Shown: positions 24,301 through 34,478 of the stretch, in pieces
Position numbering within the stretch: the stretch's first letter is position 1
Layout: each line of letters begins with the position of its first letter
NCBI GenBank assembly: GCA_947034895.1
Contig: OX344764.1
Coordinates: 9,300,001-9,364,000, forward strand
Length of the DNA stretch: 64,000 nucleotides
Direction: 5' to 3'
DNA from: Rhytidiadelphus loreus
Taxonomy: Eukaryota > Streptophyta > Bryopsida > Hypnales > Hylocomiaceae
The notes under the pieces: model-generated
What the model was told of the DNA's origin: nothing
Seen by the model: only the letters and a program-made list of their open reading frames with translations
Database searches by the model: none
Translations under genes and position numbers: made by a program

Positions 24301-24837
24301 GGACGTGGAAGGAGTTTCGTCTGTGGAAGAGCAAGAGGTCGTGCAACGATTGGAGGCCGTGATATTAGAGGTGGACGAAACAATAACGAAGCGTCGTCAT
24401 CGAGGCCCCCTAAACGCCCTCTTCTAGGAATTGGGGTCCAAGACCCGAACGTGGTGATAGAGCCATTTTTTAATACATATGTCCCAGGACCAACTTTGTC
24501 CACTCTAGCGTATGTCGTTCCTCGAGTATAAGGAGTCCCCATTATAAATTCTGACGCGGAGGACCCTAGAGCTCAACGGCACAAGAGGTTTAAATGTAAT
24601 CGTAGGCATGGTCAACCAGCTGTGGAGCTTCGAAATGAGAACTCGGAAGTGGAAAACCAGTGGACCACAAACGGTGACGATGGAGAAGATGAACGTGGAA
24701 CTAGTGAAGTTGGTGATGATGAAGACGACCCTGATTGTGATGAGGCACCAGCAGATGATGATGTGGTCATTCGAGATGTTGCATTACCAGATCCGGATAC
24801 ACAAGAAGTTCGCAGATCAAGTCGTTTCAACAATTGA
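21355..24837 (+). pseudogene. hAT transposase (BED finger, DUF659, hAT dimerisation) with long C-terminal extension, seven in-frame stops
   Basis: A single frame from ATG 21355 to TGA 24837 spans 1160 codons. It is broken only by stops at 21748 (TAG), 22408 (TAG), 22825 (TGA), 23002 (TGA), 23146 (TAG), 23167 (TGA) and 24529 (TAA); no frameshift is needed. Domains: BED-type zinc finger (CVFC at 26-29, His 43, Cys 55); DUF659/RNase-H-like core with CTDGWDD (Asp 244), CTDNAAN (Asp 305) and CMAHALD; and a hAT C-terminal dimerisation motif CERNWS (Glu 625) followed by NKVPNRLAPEKAESL. The two Asp and the Glu fit the DDE triad of hAT transposases, which cut and paste DNA at 8-bp targets. Residues from about 660 to 1160 are an acidic, then Arg/Gly-rich (GRGRSF, GRARGRA) tail beyond the usual end of the family. 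This copy cannot make full-length protein without readthrough. Confidence 0.85.
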
Positions 24838-25619
24838 GGGGCACCTGACAGCATCTGTGTTCTATAGACCTTCATTCATCATGAGTTCAAGACAGTTGCA
24901 CTAATTGAAACATGAAGTAATGAAGATCTACAAGAAGAAGAAGGAGAATCTTAGATAACCAGTAGAAGAGGAGGTGTATCTTGAGAGCAGTATATTCATT
25001 GTGTTGTGAACTTGTTATTGTACTGAACAACGCTTGAAATATAAAAATGTTTTTGGTTATCTAAAATAAAAAAGTTTCCAATTGTGTTTGTAGAATTATC
25101 ACATTTGCCATGCATGAAGATGACATTCATGAGTGTAGTTATATTGTATAGTTTGAATGTTGTAAGTAAGGTGTACTTAATTTATTACTATCCTTGCATT
25201 CACGTAGAAAAAAACATTCACTACTATCATCTTTGATGCCTTCCGAAGGGCTGAAAAATTGTTATTTAAACATGAAATTCTTTTCACAAAATGATCTCTT
25301 TGCTAATAACATGTGTGCTAAATTTCAAGGCCAGAAGATTTACACATAAAAAGATATTCACAATGTAGCAACATGTGTACTTGTGTGGTTCAGAGAAACA
25401 ATTTCAATGCTACTAAGTACCAACTCCCAGAAATTGAGAAATCAAAATTCGGCCATGAATTTTTTTGGCATGAGATCATGTCTATGTTGATAACATGTGG
25501 GTCAAATTTGAAGTTCAAAGGATTTGCCTATAAAAAGATACTGGAAATGTTTTTCACCCTATGAAAGCAAGAATTCGTAAATGAAGTACAAAAATTCTAC
25601 AAAAATTCGGATTAAACTG

Positions 25620-25770
25620 ATGCGTCCCCGCCCTGTCCAAGACATCCCCGCCGTGACGGAAACGTCCGCGCCCTGATTTCAATGTTGGAAAATTTCAAAA
25701 ATGAAAGGTGTCCGGAGCGTCCGGAGCGTCCATCCGTCCCGTCCGATCACTCCGACCCGTCCGGTATGAC
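25620..25770. repeat. Right subterminal motif array of the giant hAT
   Basis: GCGTCCCCGCCCTG, ACATCCCCGCCGTG and ACGTCCGCGCCCTG units at 25620-25680 repeat the promoter-array motif. They are followed by GTCCGGAGC and CCGTCCGATC units leading into the terminal inverted repeat. Likely transposase-binding sequence. Confidence 0.55.
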
Positions 25771-25785
25771 AACCCTGGATTTTTA

Positions 25786-27110
25786 ATCCTAATTGGAAGG
25801 CTGAGTGATGGTGAGGCCATGTAGTTCCAATGTGGTAGATTAATTTTGCAGTTATTCTAAGTGGGGTAGTTAGCTTTGCGGTTTGAATCTGGCAGTTTGG
25901 GAACTGCCGCCTAGCTCCTATTAGATTGTCTTTCCCGATTTGGTTTGGACCCATTGTTGCAAGAAGCCAGTGTGAGTCCTAGCCAAGTTGTGCTGTGTAT
26001 TTGGTTTATTTGTGTGTGTCAAGCAGTTGCTTGAATGTGTGTTTTATGTTGATTGTGTCCAAGTTTGTTGTGTTAAATGATGAACTGTGGAATTTTTAGA
26101 ATTCCAAGTTGGAGAATTTGTTTAATACCAAAGCTTACAGGCTCATTAGGCGGGTATTAGTGAAGGAAATGGAAGTGATTGATTCCAAATTGGAAAGCTG
26201 AGTAGTCAACTTGTCTGTTTGGAGTGGTGTGTGTCCTAGTTGGAGGACCGGAAGATGGAAGGATGGTTTTATGTCCCAATTGGGAAGTGTGTCAGTGAAG
26301 GAATTAATCCCTAATTGGAGGAGTTGCACATTGTTGAAAATACTGTAGAGTGTAGAGGAGATTTCTGAAATCAGATTGAGTGAAGTTTATAAGCTAGAAA
26401 TTTCGTAATGATTAATGCTAAATGGTGAAAAAATTGAAGTGATAATATCCAATTTGGAGTAATTAGATGATGTAGTTTTGGAGTGTATCCAATTAGTTTA
26501 TGAAAAACATAAAATTGTAAACAGTGATTTAATTGTCAATTCAGTAATATGATATGAGTTCAAACCGAATTGTTGCGTGTCTGTATGAGAATGTATTCCA
26601 AGTCGGGGTGTTTGCTAACTGTGGTTGCGTATGTGTGTCCAATTTGGGTCTGTGATGTTACTTGCACGTGTATGTGGAATGCATAGTATCTTGAGGCCTT
26701 TTCCAAATTGGTTTGGTAAAGTTTGAATGTTGTCTGATTCGGATTCCTAGTTGGTCTGTAAAGCAGTGATTGAGCTTAAATGGAGTCAGAATATATTAAA
26801 TGAAGTAAACCCAAGTTGGACTGTAAGATGTGTCTATTCTGCAAAAGGGAGAATTTAGCAAAAATATGTGAAGTGAGAGAAGTTAGATCCAAGTTGGTGG
26901 CAGAAGATTCTCTGGTGGTTGGGAAGGCTAATAAGACCAAAGTTGGTAGCTAAAGCTATGAGAACCAATTCGGGAAGATTAAAGGCCAAGAAGACTACGA
27001 TGTTGGTGAACCCAATTTGGAAAAGAATTGAAGATTGAAGAATCCAACTTGGGAGATAACTTACCTTTGTGGTTCTTAAGAGTGGAGAGAACCAAATTGA
27101 TTAATTAGAT
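25786..27110. repeat. Internal CACTA region with dispersed CCAANTTGG motifs (right of the hAT insertion)
   Basis: More than fifteen CCAAGTTGG, CCAATTTGG or CCTAATTGG-like motifs at intervals of 30-100 bp (e.g. near 25788, 26101, 26187, 26275, 26449, 26811, 26889, 27010). Short minus-strand ORFs here are by-products of the motif. No gene seen. Confidence 0.55.
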
Positions 27111-27339
27111 GAATATTGTGAGGAAAGAATATTTATTTATGGTTTAAAGGAACATATTTTCTTCTTATATTAGGTTGCAATGACTCATTTGTCATAGTGA
27201 TAGACTTATTAGAGACAACCCTATTATAAAAGACCTCCCTAGGAACAAACTTTATTATTGCCTTGGTTTTGATAAATATGTCCAAAGCTAATCTACAAGT
27301 AGCTTCCAACAATTTTGTTTTAACTTTTGGTGCATGCAT

Positions 27340-27810
27340 ATACAATTAAAGAAATGAGAGGTCAATTTTTGTGAATGAACAACAAAGCTCAACCTTCTAA
27401 GGTTTACAACAACACAAAATATGTAGCACAAGTTTAGAGTAGGAAGAAAAAAAATGGTGATGAAGGAAAGAAGCAGAAAAAAATGGCAAGTACTAAAAGA
27501 TAACAACAAACAAGACTTCAATGCAATAAGAAATAACAACTAAGAAGCAATAAAAAACAAGTTTTAAGAGGCAACAAAAAAAAACAAGAACTAAGAACTA
27601 AAAAGCAATAAGAGAAAACAAAAAGTAAGAACTAAAAAGGAGAAAGAGTTAAAATGCAAGAAGAAGAAACAAGATTTATAAACTTAAAAGCAACAAGAAG
27701 CAAGAACTAAAATGCAACAAAATAACCAACAACTAAGAAGCAAAAACAACAAATAACAACAAGTAAGAGCTAAGAGACAACAAAAGGCGAGGAAGAAGAG
27801 CTAAGAGAAG
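27340..27810. repeat. Purine-rich low-complexity tract
   Basis: A degenerate AAGAACTAARAAGCAACAA pattern with almost no pyrimidine-rich stretches runs up to the left end of the second hAT. It is internal to the CACTA-like element. Confidence 0.55.
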
Positions 27811-27979
27811 CAGGGTTGTTCGCTGCGACAGCGCGACACCGCGACAGACAGACATCGCGCGACGTCTAGTAGAGCCCGCGCGACGTCACGAAAAGTCAAA
27901 TTTACCTTTGACTTTATATAAAATTACCCCCCTCCAGTTGGATGCCATGTGGTATCTACATGGCAAACTCAAGAGGCGC

Positions 27980-28045
27980 ATACGGGTACTAGGCGACTGC
28001 ATGTAGGGGCGACTAGAGGTAGGGGCGACCTCTTGTAGGAGTGAT
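27980..28045. repeat. Left GGCGAC-motif array of the 5.67-kb hAT-like element
   Basis: AGGCGACTGC, GGGGCGACTAG and GGGGCGACCTC in short succession. The array is the inverted counterpart of the GTCGCCCC array at 33118-33290 near the other end. Confidence 0.5.
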
Positions 28046-28059
28046 TTGTAGTGCAATTC

Positions 28060-28934
28060 AAAACTGCCACTTTTGCTGCAGTCATCCAAGAAAATAGAAA
28101 AAATATTTTTTGGAGAATCTAACTGTAAGATCTTGTACTTAAGTTGTCTAAGATCATGTGGTAAAAATTTCATAAAGTTTGGCCATATAGATTGGAAGAT
28201 ATTAGCATTCAAAGTTGGAAAAAAAAATTGAACTTTGGCTTGCAATTTCAGATGACTTTGACCACCATTTGTGGAAAAAAATTGCACTATAAACTCTAAA
28301 TTTTAAAAAATTATGTTGAAAAATTGAATTGAAAGTTTAAACAAAAAATTTCAATAGAAACACACTTGATTTTCATTCTTTAAGAAATTGTTGAATAGAA
28401 GTTGGTCTATGATTGAATGAAAAACTAAATTGTTAATAGCTCTAAGTTGGAATTGAAACACAATAAGCACAATCGTGAGATTGTTCTAGTAGACAAACTT
28501 AACTATATTAAACAATTTTCAAAAAAGTTGTATAAATTGCATTCAAAAATATATCATATAAGATGTTTTTTCAAAAAATTGTTTAGATTGTCTAAAAGAC
28601 AAGATTGTCCATAATTTTTTCATTGCTAGTCCAAATGGAATGAATCAAAGCTTCACATGTAGACAAAAATATAATATTTGAGGGAAAAAAATTTAATATT
28701 AATTGACTTATTGTAATTTTTTTGTTGCTTGCTGACCTCTATTTTTAGCTTAGGGTGGCATAAATTTTGCTTTTGGACACCAATTGAAGAAAAATTTATA
28801 TTCTTACAAAGATGATGTACTCTTCTATCCTCCAAAAAAGTTCAAAACATGAAAATGAAAATTGAGACTATATGCACCTACTTGAACTCTTTAAAGTCCT
28901 TCAAAAGGACTCAAGTTGGTCCTTTAGGGGTTAA
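28060..28934. mobile_element. TTAA-bounded element, left end missing
   Basis: The right end is GGTCCTTTAGGGG + TTAA (28931-28934). The interior matches the family ('CTGCCACTTTTGCTG', 'TAGATTGGAAGATATTAGCATTCAAAG', 'TTGTCCATAATTTTTT'). The left end runs directly into the GGCGAC array. Confidence 0.6.
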
Positions 28935-29610
28935 AACTCAACTTTATTTTTGTACACTTTTACACACATTAGTTTAGAAGCAAATAAATTAAAGTACATT
29001 GTTTGGAAAAAATTACAAAATATTTGCACAAAAGAATTCAAATTCAAGATTCAATACATAGACCTTGGCACCTAGCGTTTTCAATATTTAATATTTTTTC
29101 TAAATGGCACATCATATAAAAAGTGGTTAATATATTTACTTTCCTTTTCAAAATTTAGAAGCATGAAATGTGACCTATGTTTTTATTTGTACTAACATAA
29201 TAACAACATACCCTATTACAAAACATCAATGCGATAAACAACTTCAGGGGCTTTATCAACCATGAGTAGCTTTACCACCTATCTACATATTAGTTGCTTC
29301 TTTGAATCAGGTTCAATGACTATACCCAACTTCCTCACAAAGTACCTCATTACTAATGTGTTTTCAAATATTCCATTGTCATATTTGAGTAGTTGCGTGG
29401 ATGAGTGTCTCTATAGTAGTACCTGAGGCTTTACTATAGGTAATTAAAATCAAAAGAGTCCTTTTATTGTTAACCACATCATCAAATATTTGTTTCTACT
29501 TAGGATCTCTCATTAAAAAGCGTATAATCTCAGTCCTCACTTGTTGGTGACCAACTTTGAATTAGAAGCACATGTCATTATGTCACCATATGCTTAGTGA
29601 TGTCAATTTT
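28935..29610. other. Non-coding interior of the 5.67-kb hAT-like element
   Basis: AT-rich sequence with no supported gene, between a TTAA-bounded copy and the 162-bp satellite. Confidence 0.35.
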
Positions 29611-29611
29611 A

Positions 29612-30591
29612 GTTGCCCCTAGAAACCCCCAAACGGCCCAAATTTGCCAATTTTGGGACAAAAGGAGGGCCATTCTTTCCACCTCCACCCGCAGTTGCCC
29701 CTTACCCGAGGTTGCCCTTAAGAAGTCACCCTGACCCACGTTCTCCTCCATGAGAGGTCACCCAAGACCCGAAGTCGCCCCTAGAAACCCCCAAACGGCC
29801 CAAATTTGCCAATTTTTAGACAAAGGGAGGGCCATTCTTTCCACATCCACCCGCAGTCGCCCCTTACCCGAGGTCGCCTTTAAGCACTCGCCCTGACCCG
29901 CGTTCTCCTCCATGAGAGGTCGCCCAAGACTTGAAGTCGCCCCTAGAAACCCCCAAACGGCCCAAATTTGCCAATTTGGGGACAAAAGGAAGGGCCATTC
30001 TTTCCACCTCCACCCGCAGTCGCCCCTTACCCGAGGTCGCCCTTAAGCACTCGCCCTAATCCGCGTTCTCCTCCATGAGAGGTCGCCCAAGACTCGAAGT
30101 CGCCCCTAGAAACCCCCAAACGGCCCAAATTTGCCAATTTTGGGACAAAAGGAAGGGCCATTCTTTCCACCTCCACCCGTAGTCGCCCCTTACCCGAGGT
30201 CGCCCTTAAGCACTCGCCCTAATCCGCGTTCTCCTCCATGAGAGGTCGCCCAAGACTCGAAGTCGCCCCTAGAAACCCCCAAACGGCCCAAATTTGCCAA
30301 TTTTGGGACAAAAGGAAGGGCCATTCTTTCCACCTCCACCTGCAGTCGCCCCTTACCCGAGGTCGCCCTTAAGCACTCGCCCTAACCCGCATTCTCCTCC
30401 ATGAGAGGTTGCCCAAGACCCGAAGTCGCCCCTAGAAACCCCCAAACAGCCCAAATTTGCCAATTTTGGGACAAAAGGAGGGCCATTCTTTCCACCTCCA
30501 CCCGTGGTCGCCCCTTACCCGAGGTCGCCCTTAAGCACTCGCCCTAACCCGTGTTCTCCTCCATGAGAGGTCGTCCAAGACCCGAAGTTAC
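29612..30591. repeat. Satellite of 162-163-bp units (six copies)
   Basis: The phrase GCCCCTAGAAACCCCCAAAC recurs with starts at 29615, 29777, 29939, 30102, 30265 and 30428. Copies differ at few positions. Each unit holds several GTCGCCC motifs, the same motif as in the subterminal arrays of the host element. Confidence 0.9.
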
Positions 30592-30989
30592 TTGAAAAAC
30601 GCATTGGATTGCAATTTTTGGGTGATGAAAGTAGAAATTGACAACTTCATTATAGTCAATTACTTTTGTTTTAGTTTGCTAGGTACATTAGTGGACGTAC
30701 CTTGTTAGGTGAGCTAAGTAAATGGACCTTGATGAGATCAAATTTCATAGCTTTGACACCTAATCTCATTTATTAGAAATGAAAGCTCTTCTAAAAATCT
30801 AGTTGCTTTGGATTCTCTATAGTACTACTTGTATTTGATAATATCTTGTTTGATCAATTAATTAGCTCTAGTATATAAATTTTATGGCAAGATGTCATCT
30901 TCTATTGAACACTCAAGTTTTGCAAACATGCAATTTTGTTAAATATATATCAATGGATCATTTTCATTTATTCGATTGGGATTACATGA

Positions 30990-32440
30990 TATAAAATAAA
31001 TCAAATAAGAAAGATCATACATATCTCTCCATCTATTTTTTTGTATTTTAGAAATCATTTGATAAATTATACACTTATAGAATGACTATTTGAGATTTGT
31101 TTAAATATGTAGGGGAAATTTTCATTTAAATCTCTTCCCCACTAATTTAGAAGTGAATATGGTAAATAATTCATAAGTACAAAGATGTTTGGAGAATCAA
31201 GAAAATTAAATGGGGAAGGTATTGCAAATATTTTCATGCATTATTTTGTATTTTGAAATACACTTCATAAATTGTAGACCCCTTTAGTAGAATAATTTGT
31301 TGAAATTTGCATAAATTAAATCAAAAGGGGAAGTTTTCATTTAAATTCCTTCCCCAACTAATTTTTTTAATTAAAGATGAAGGTGGTAAATAATTCATAA
31401 GTACAAAGATGTTTGGAGAATCAAGAAAATTAAATGGGGAAGGTATTGCAAATATTTTCATGCATTATTTTGTATTTTGAAATACACTTCATAAATTATA
31501 GACCCCTTTAGTAGGATAATTTGTTGAAATTTGCATAAATTAAATCAAAAGGGGAAGTTTTCATTTAAATTCCTTCCCCACTAATTTTTTTAATTAAAGA
31601 TGAAGGTGGTAAATAATTCATGAGTACAAAGAAGCTTGGAGAATCAAGAAAATTAAATGGGGAAGGTATTGCAAATATCTTCATGCATTATTTTGTATCT
31701 TGAAAAACAATTTATAAATAATACACCCATAGGACAAGTCTTTGAGATTTGCATAAATCAAAAGGGGAAGTTTTAATTCAAATTTCTTCCTTCTAATTTT
31801 TAAGTTAGAGATAAAGGTGGTAAATAATTCATAAGTAGTTGAGTACAAGGATGCTTGGAGAATCAAGAAAAATAAATGGGGAAGGTATTGCAAATATCTT
31901 CATGCATTATTTTGTATTTTGAAAAACAATTTATAAATAATACACCCATAGGATAAGTCTTTGAGATTTGCATAAATTAAAAGGGGAAGTTTTAATTCAA
32001 ATCTCTTCCTTCTAATTTTTAAGTTAGAGATAAAGGTGGTAAATAATTCATAAGTAGTTGAGTACAAGGATGCTTGGAGAATCAAGAAAAATAAACGGGG
32101 AAGGTATTGCAAATATCTCCATTCATTATTTTGTATCTTGAAAAACAGTTGATAAATAATACTCTTATAGGATGATTCTTTGAGATTTGCCTAAATTAAA
32201 TAAAAAAAAGGAAGTCTTAATTCAAATTTCTTCCGTCTAATTTTGAAGTCAAAGATGAAGGTGGTAAATAATTCATAAATAGTTGATTACAAGGATGCTT
32301 AGAGAATCGAGAAAATTAAATGGGGAAGGTATTGCAAATATCTTCATTCATTATTTTGTATTTTGAAATACACTTGATAAATAATACTCCCATAGGATGA
32401 TTATTTGAGATTGCATATATTAAATCAAATGGAATAATTC
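30990..32440. repeat. AT-rich satellite of 219-225-bp units (about six copies)
   Basis: The phrase GGGGAAGGTATTGCAAATAT recurs with starts at 31212, 31436, 31659, 31878, 32097 and 32322; a diverged copy lies on the left. Adjacent units are more alike than distant ones, as expected for tandem expansion. Two near-identical minus-strand ORFs (31681-31893 and 31900-32112) only reflect the repeat. Confidence 0.9.
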
Positions 32441-33110
32441 TTATTTAAATCAAAAAAATTATTTTATTTTCATATGGAAAGCTTTTATTCATTTCATTTG
32501 GATTTATGATATGAAGAGGTTGCCAAGAAGTTGTAGAGCATCTTGTTTTGCAAGCAATTATAATATTGATTTGTAAAATATAGGTATAGGATTTGTTTTT
32601 GAGTTAAATTTTCAGAAAAATTCAGAACAAATAGGTCCACCAAATTAACATTGATTATTAGAACAATCTCACTATTAAAATTCGTGAGTTTTAATTCCAT
32701 CTTAGAGCTATTAATGATTTAGTTTTCCCTCTATGATACCTTCTTCTACTAAATAAATTTTTAAATAATGAAAATTACATTATATTTTAAACTTTTATTT
32801 TTTCTATATTTTCAACTCAATTTTGAATGATGAAAAAAAACTAAATTCAAGATCTACAGTTCAAACTATTTAAATTAAGAAGATTTGAAGTCTTAAACTA
32901 GTTTGCCATTGTGCCAAAAAAACACAATTTCTTCACTTTGAATGCATTTATCTTGCAATCTATGTGGTCAAAATGTCTGAAATTTTTTCCATGCATTCTC
33001 AAACTATTCTATTGCAAGATCCTATGGTAACATATGGAAAAAAAATACCATTCTAAATTTTTTTTCTCTTTGCAATTTGCACAAAAATGGCAGTTTTGAT
33101 TGTTTTTTGA
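32441..33110. mobile_element. TTAA-bounded element, both ends missing
   Basis: In the orientation opposite to the 28060 copy, it carries 'GGAAAGCTTTTATTCATTTCATTTGGATT', 'TTGCAATCTATGTGGTCAAA'- and 'AAATGGCAGTTTTGATTGTTTTTTGAC'-type family blocks, seen here in parts. Both ends fade into neighbouring repeats. Confidence 0.55.
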
Positions 33111-33117
33111 CAATTGC

Positions 33118-33290
33118 AACAAGGAGGTCACCCCCCTGGACCAGCAGTCGCCCCCCTGGACCAGAAGTCGCCCCCTTGGACCAGAGGTCGCCCTAATTTT
33201 AGAACCCATACTCGCCCCATTTGTACTTGCATGCGCCCCCATCCGCGGTCGCCCAAGGCTGAAGTACATGCGCCCCTACCCGCAGTCGCC
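33118..33290. repeat. Right GTCGCCCC-motif array of the 5.67-kb hAT-like element
   Basis: Repeated CCTGGACCAGNAGTCGCCCCC units (about 27 bp) followed by looser GTCGCCCAAG units. Inverted relative to the array at 27980-28045. Confidence 0.65.
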
Positions 33291-33479
33291 CAAGTTGGCT
33301 TTCCACGTCATTTTGTAAACCTTGCCACATAGGCAAAATCTATTTATCGTGGGGTAAATTTTTTTGCCCCTCCGCAACGCGATGTCAAGTAAACTCGATA
33401 CTTGGTGACACGCGACACGCGACGTCAGACGTCATACACGATGCCTAAACCCAAAAATATGTCAGACAAGACAACCCTG

Positions 33480-33605
33480 AAAAGAAGTGACGACTAGGGT
33501 TTCAAAATCCTAAAGAAGTGACGGCTAGGTTTTCAAAACCCTAAAGAAATGACAGCTAGGGTTTCAAAACTCTGAAAAAGTGGTGATTAGGTTTGAAAAT
33601 CCAAA
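33480..33605. repeat. Short tandem repeat, about 37-bp units, four copies
   Basis: Units of the form AAGAAGTGACGGCTAGGGTTTCAAAACCCTA occur at about 33482, 33512, 33543 and 33574. Part of the CACTA-like element; the second hAT inserted at its left edge. Confidence 0.7.
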
Positions 33606-34254
33606 ATAAAAATTGGCAAGGATTTCAAAATTTTAAACAATGACTTCTCCATATTTTTTTTGGATTTCCCATATTTTTTTTGGGCTACCCGAAAATAAAA
33701 AAATGTCACTCCTATGAAAATATGACTAGAAATATGACTCAACGTTCCCCAAACATATTCCCTACATTCTCTATGAAATACATTGGTGTTCCCAATGGTC
33801 ATATAATATACACTTGTGAAGTACAAGGTCCAAAAATGACTAGTAGTCATATTTGCAGTCATATTTTTTCCCAAGGTGTTAGCATCCAAGAATATGACTG
33901 TGAGCAATCGGCAGTCATCCTCAGTCATATTTCTGCAATCATAAAACACTACTATTGTTGTAGTGTTCAATCTCAAACAATGCACCAAAATATAACAATT
34001 TTTGACAATTTTTCGTGAATAATATAAGTGGGCCTTTAGGACTAATGCAATTGTATGCTACAATATTTTTGGATGTTCTATGCTATAAGTATACTAGGAG
34101 TTGTGATTATAGGATACATCTTTGTATTTGCAACATTCTTCTATACCACAAAAACTTATAGAAGTCACAAAAGAAGGAAATGCATTCCCTCGAGTTCTTT
34201 TTTCTCATTGAGTTGAACACTTATGAATTAGAATGCATGTGTCATCAAAACATG

Positions 34255-34478
34255 TACTCCCTCTATCCCAAGATGATCTTCCAATTAATTGGACAAAATG
34301 TTTGGTCCTAAACTTTGAAAATAACATTATTTCAATCCATTTCAAGATATAAGCAGAGTTTGGTGCATTCTTCTTGTCCTAAAACTTTGAGTTTTGGAGC
34401 CCTTTTCAAAATGTGGTATTAAGCTTATTGCGATAAAATTAAAAAGAACCAAGAGATTATTTTGGAATGGAGGGAATA
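34255..34478. mobile_element. Stowaway-like MITE (Tc1/mariner type), about 220 bp
   Basis: The left end is TA + CTCCCTCTATCCCAAGATGA; the right end reversed is TCCCTCCATTCCAAAATAAT before TA. CTCCCTCnnTCCCAAAAT ends with a TA duplication are the hallmark of plant Stowaway MITEs. No coding capacity. Confidence 0.7.

Larger units (their letters stand above)
11614..25777. mobile_element. Giant hAT-superfamily transposon (14.16 kb) carrying kinase, RING protein and transposase genes
   Basis: The left end starts CAGGGTTGTCATACC at 11614 and the right end is its exact inverted copy over 21 bp. Both are flanked by the identical 8-bp GATTTTTA (11606-11613 and 25778-25785). CAGGG termini and 8-bp duplications are hAT hallmarks, and the interior encodes a BED/DUF659/hAT-dimerisation transposase (21355-24837). 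Subterminal CCGTCCGAT-like motifs follow the repeat at both ends (11635-11685 and 25709-25765). Two cargo genes (12655-14235 minus, 14696-17061 plus) and TTAA-bounded elements lie inside. The termini look fresh while the genes carry stops, so this copy may have moved with transposase supplied by another copy. Confidence 0.88.
27811..33479. mobile_element. Non-autonomous hAT-like element (5.67 kb) filled with tandem repeats
   Basis: The left end is CAGGGTTGT at 27811 and the right end ACAACCCTG at 33479, a 9-bp inverted repeat. Flanks AAGAGAAG (27803-27810) and AAAAGAAG (33480-33487) match in 7 of 8 positions. Subterminal GCGCGAC/CGCGACGTC repeats lie just inside both ends (27825-27890 and 33380-33440). 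No transposase gene is present. The interior holds two truncated TTAA-bounded copies, GTCGCC-motif arrays and two satellites. The CAGGGTTGT start is shared with the giant hAT, so the same transposase family may have moved both. Confidence 0.7.
10100..33965. mobile_element. CACTA-like element, 23.9 kb in present form, host of two nested hAT elements
   Basis: The left end reads (G)ACTACAACAAAAG..AGTGTTTTATGA. The right end, reversed, reads CACTACAACAATAG..AGTGTTTTATGA, so the two ends are inverted relatives. Both sides are flanked by TTC (10097-10099 and 33966-33968), a 3-bp duplication typical of CACTA elements. Subterminal ATATGACT/AGTCATAT repeats fill 10115-10840 on the left and 33715-33935 on the right, and both sides share a GCTACCCGA block. 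With the two hAT insertions removed, about 4 kb remains, with no transposase gene, so it is non-autonomous. The first base (G instead of C) is an apparent point change. Confidence 0.6.

Noticed and set aside
21355..24837. Alternative genetic code or systematic RNA editing to explain the stops
   Set aside because: CCDC39-like, DUF632 and oxidoreductase genes in the same window read cleanly with the standard code, and all three stop types occur inside the transposase; decay is simpler.
29758..29985. 75-codon ORF with internal repetition
   Set aside because: A 162-bp unit is a multiple of three, so a frame passes through copies by chance; not kept where units are 163 bp.
29612..30591. CRISPR-like regular spacing
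   Set aside because: The whole 162-bp unit is repeated without variable spacers, so it is a satellite; the setting is a plant nuclear genome.
33587..34018. Overlapping ORFs of 133 and 112 codons on opposite strands
   Set aside because: They lie in the right subterminal region of the CACTA-like element and consist of its GTCATAT repeats and flank.
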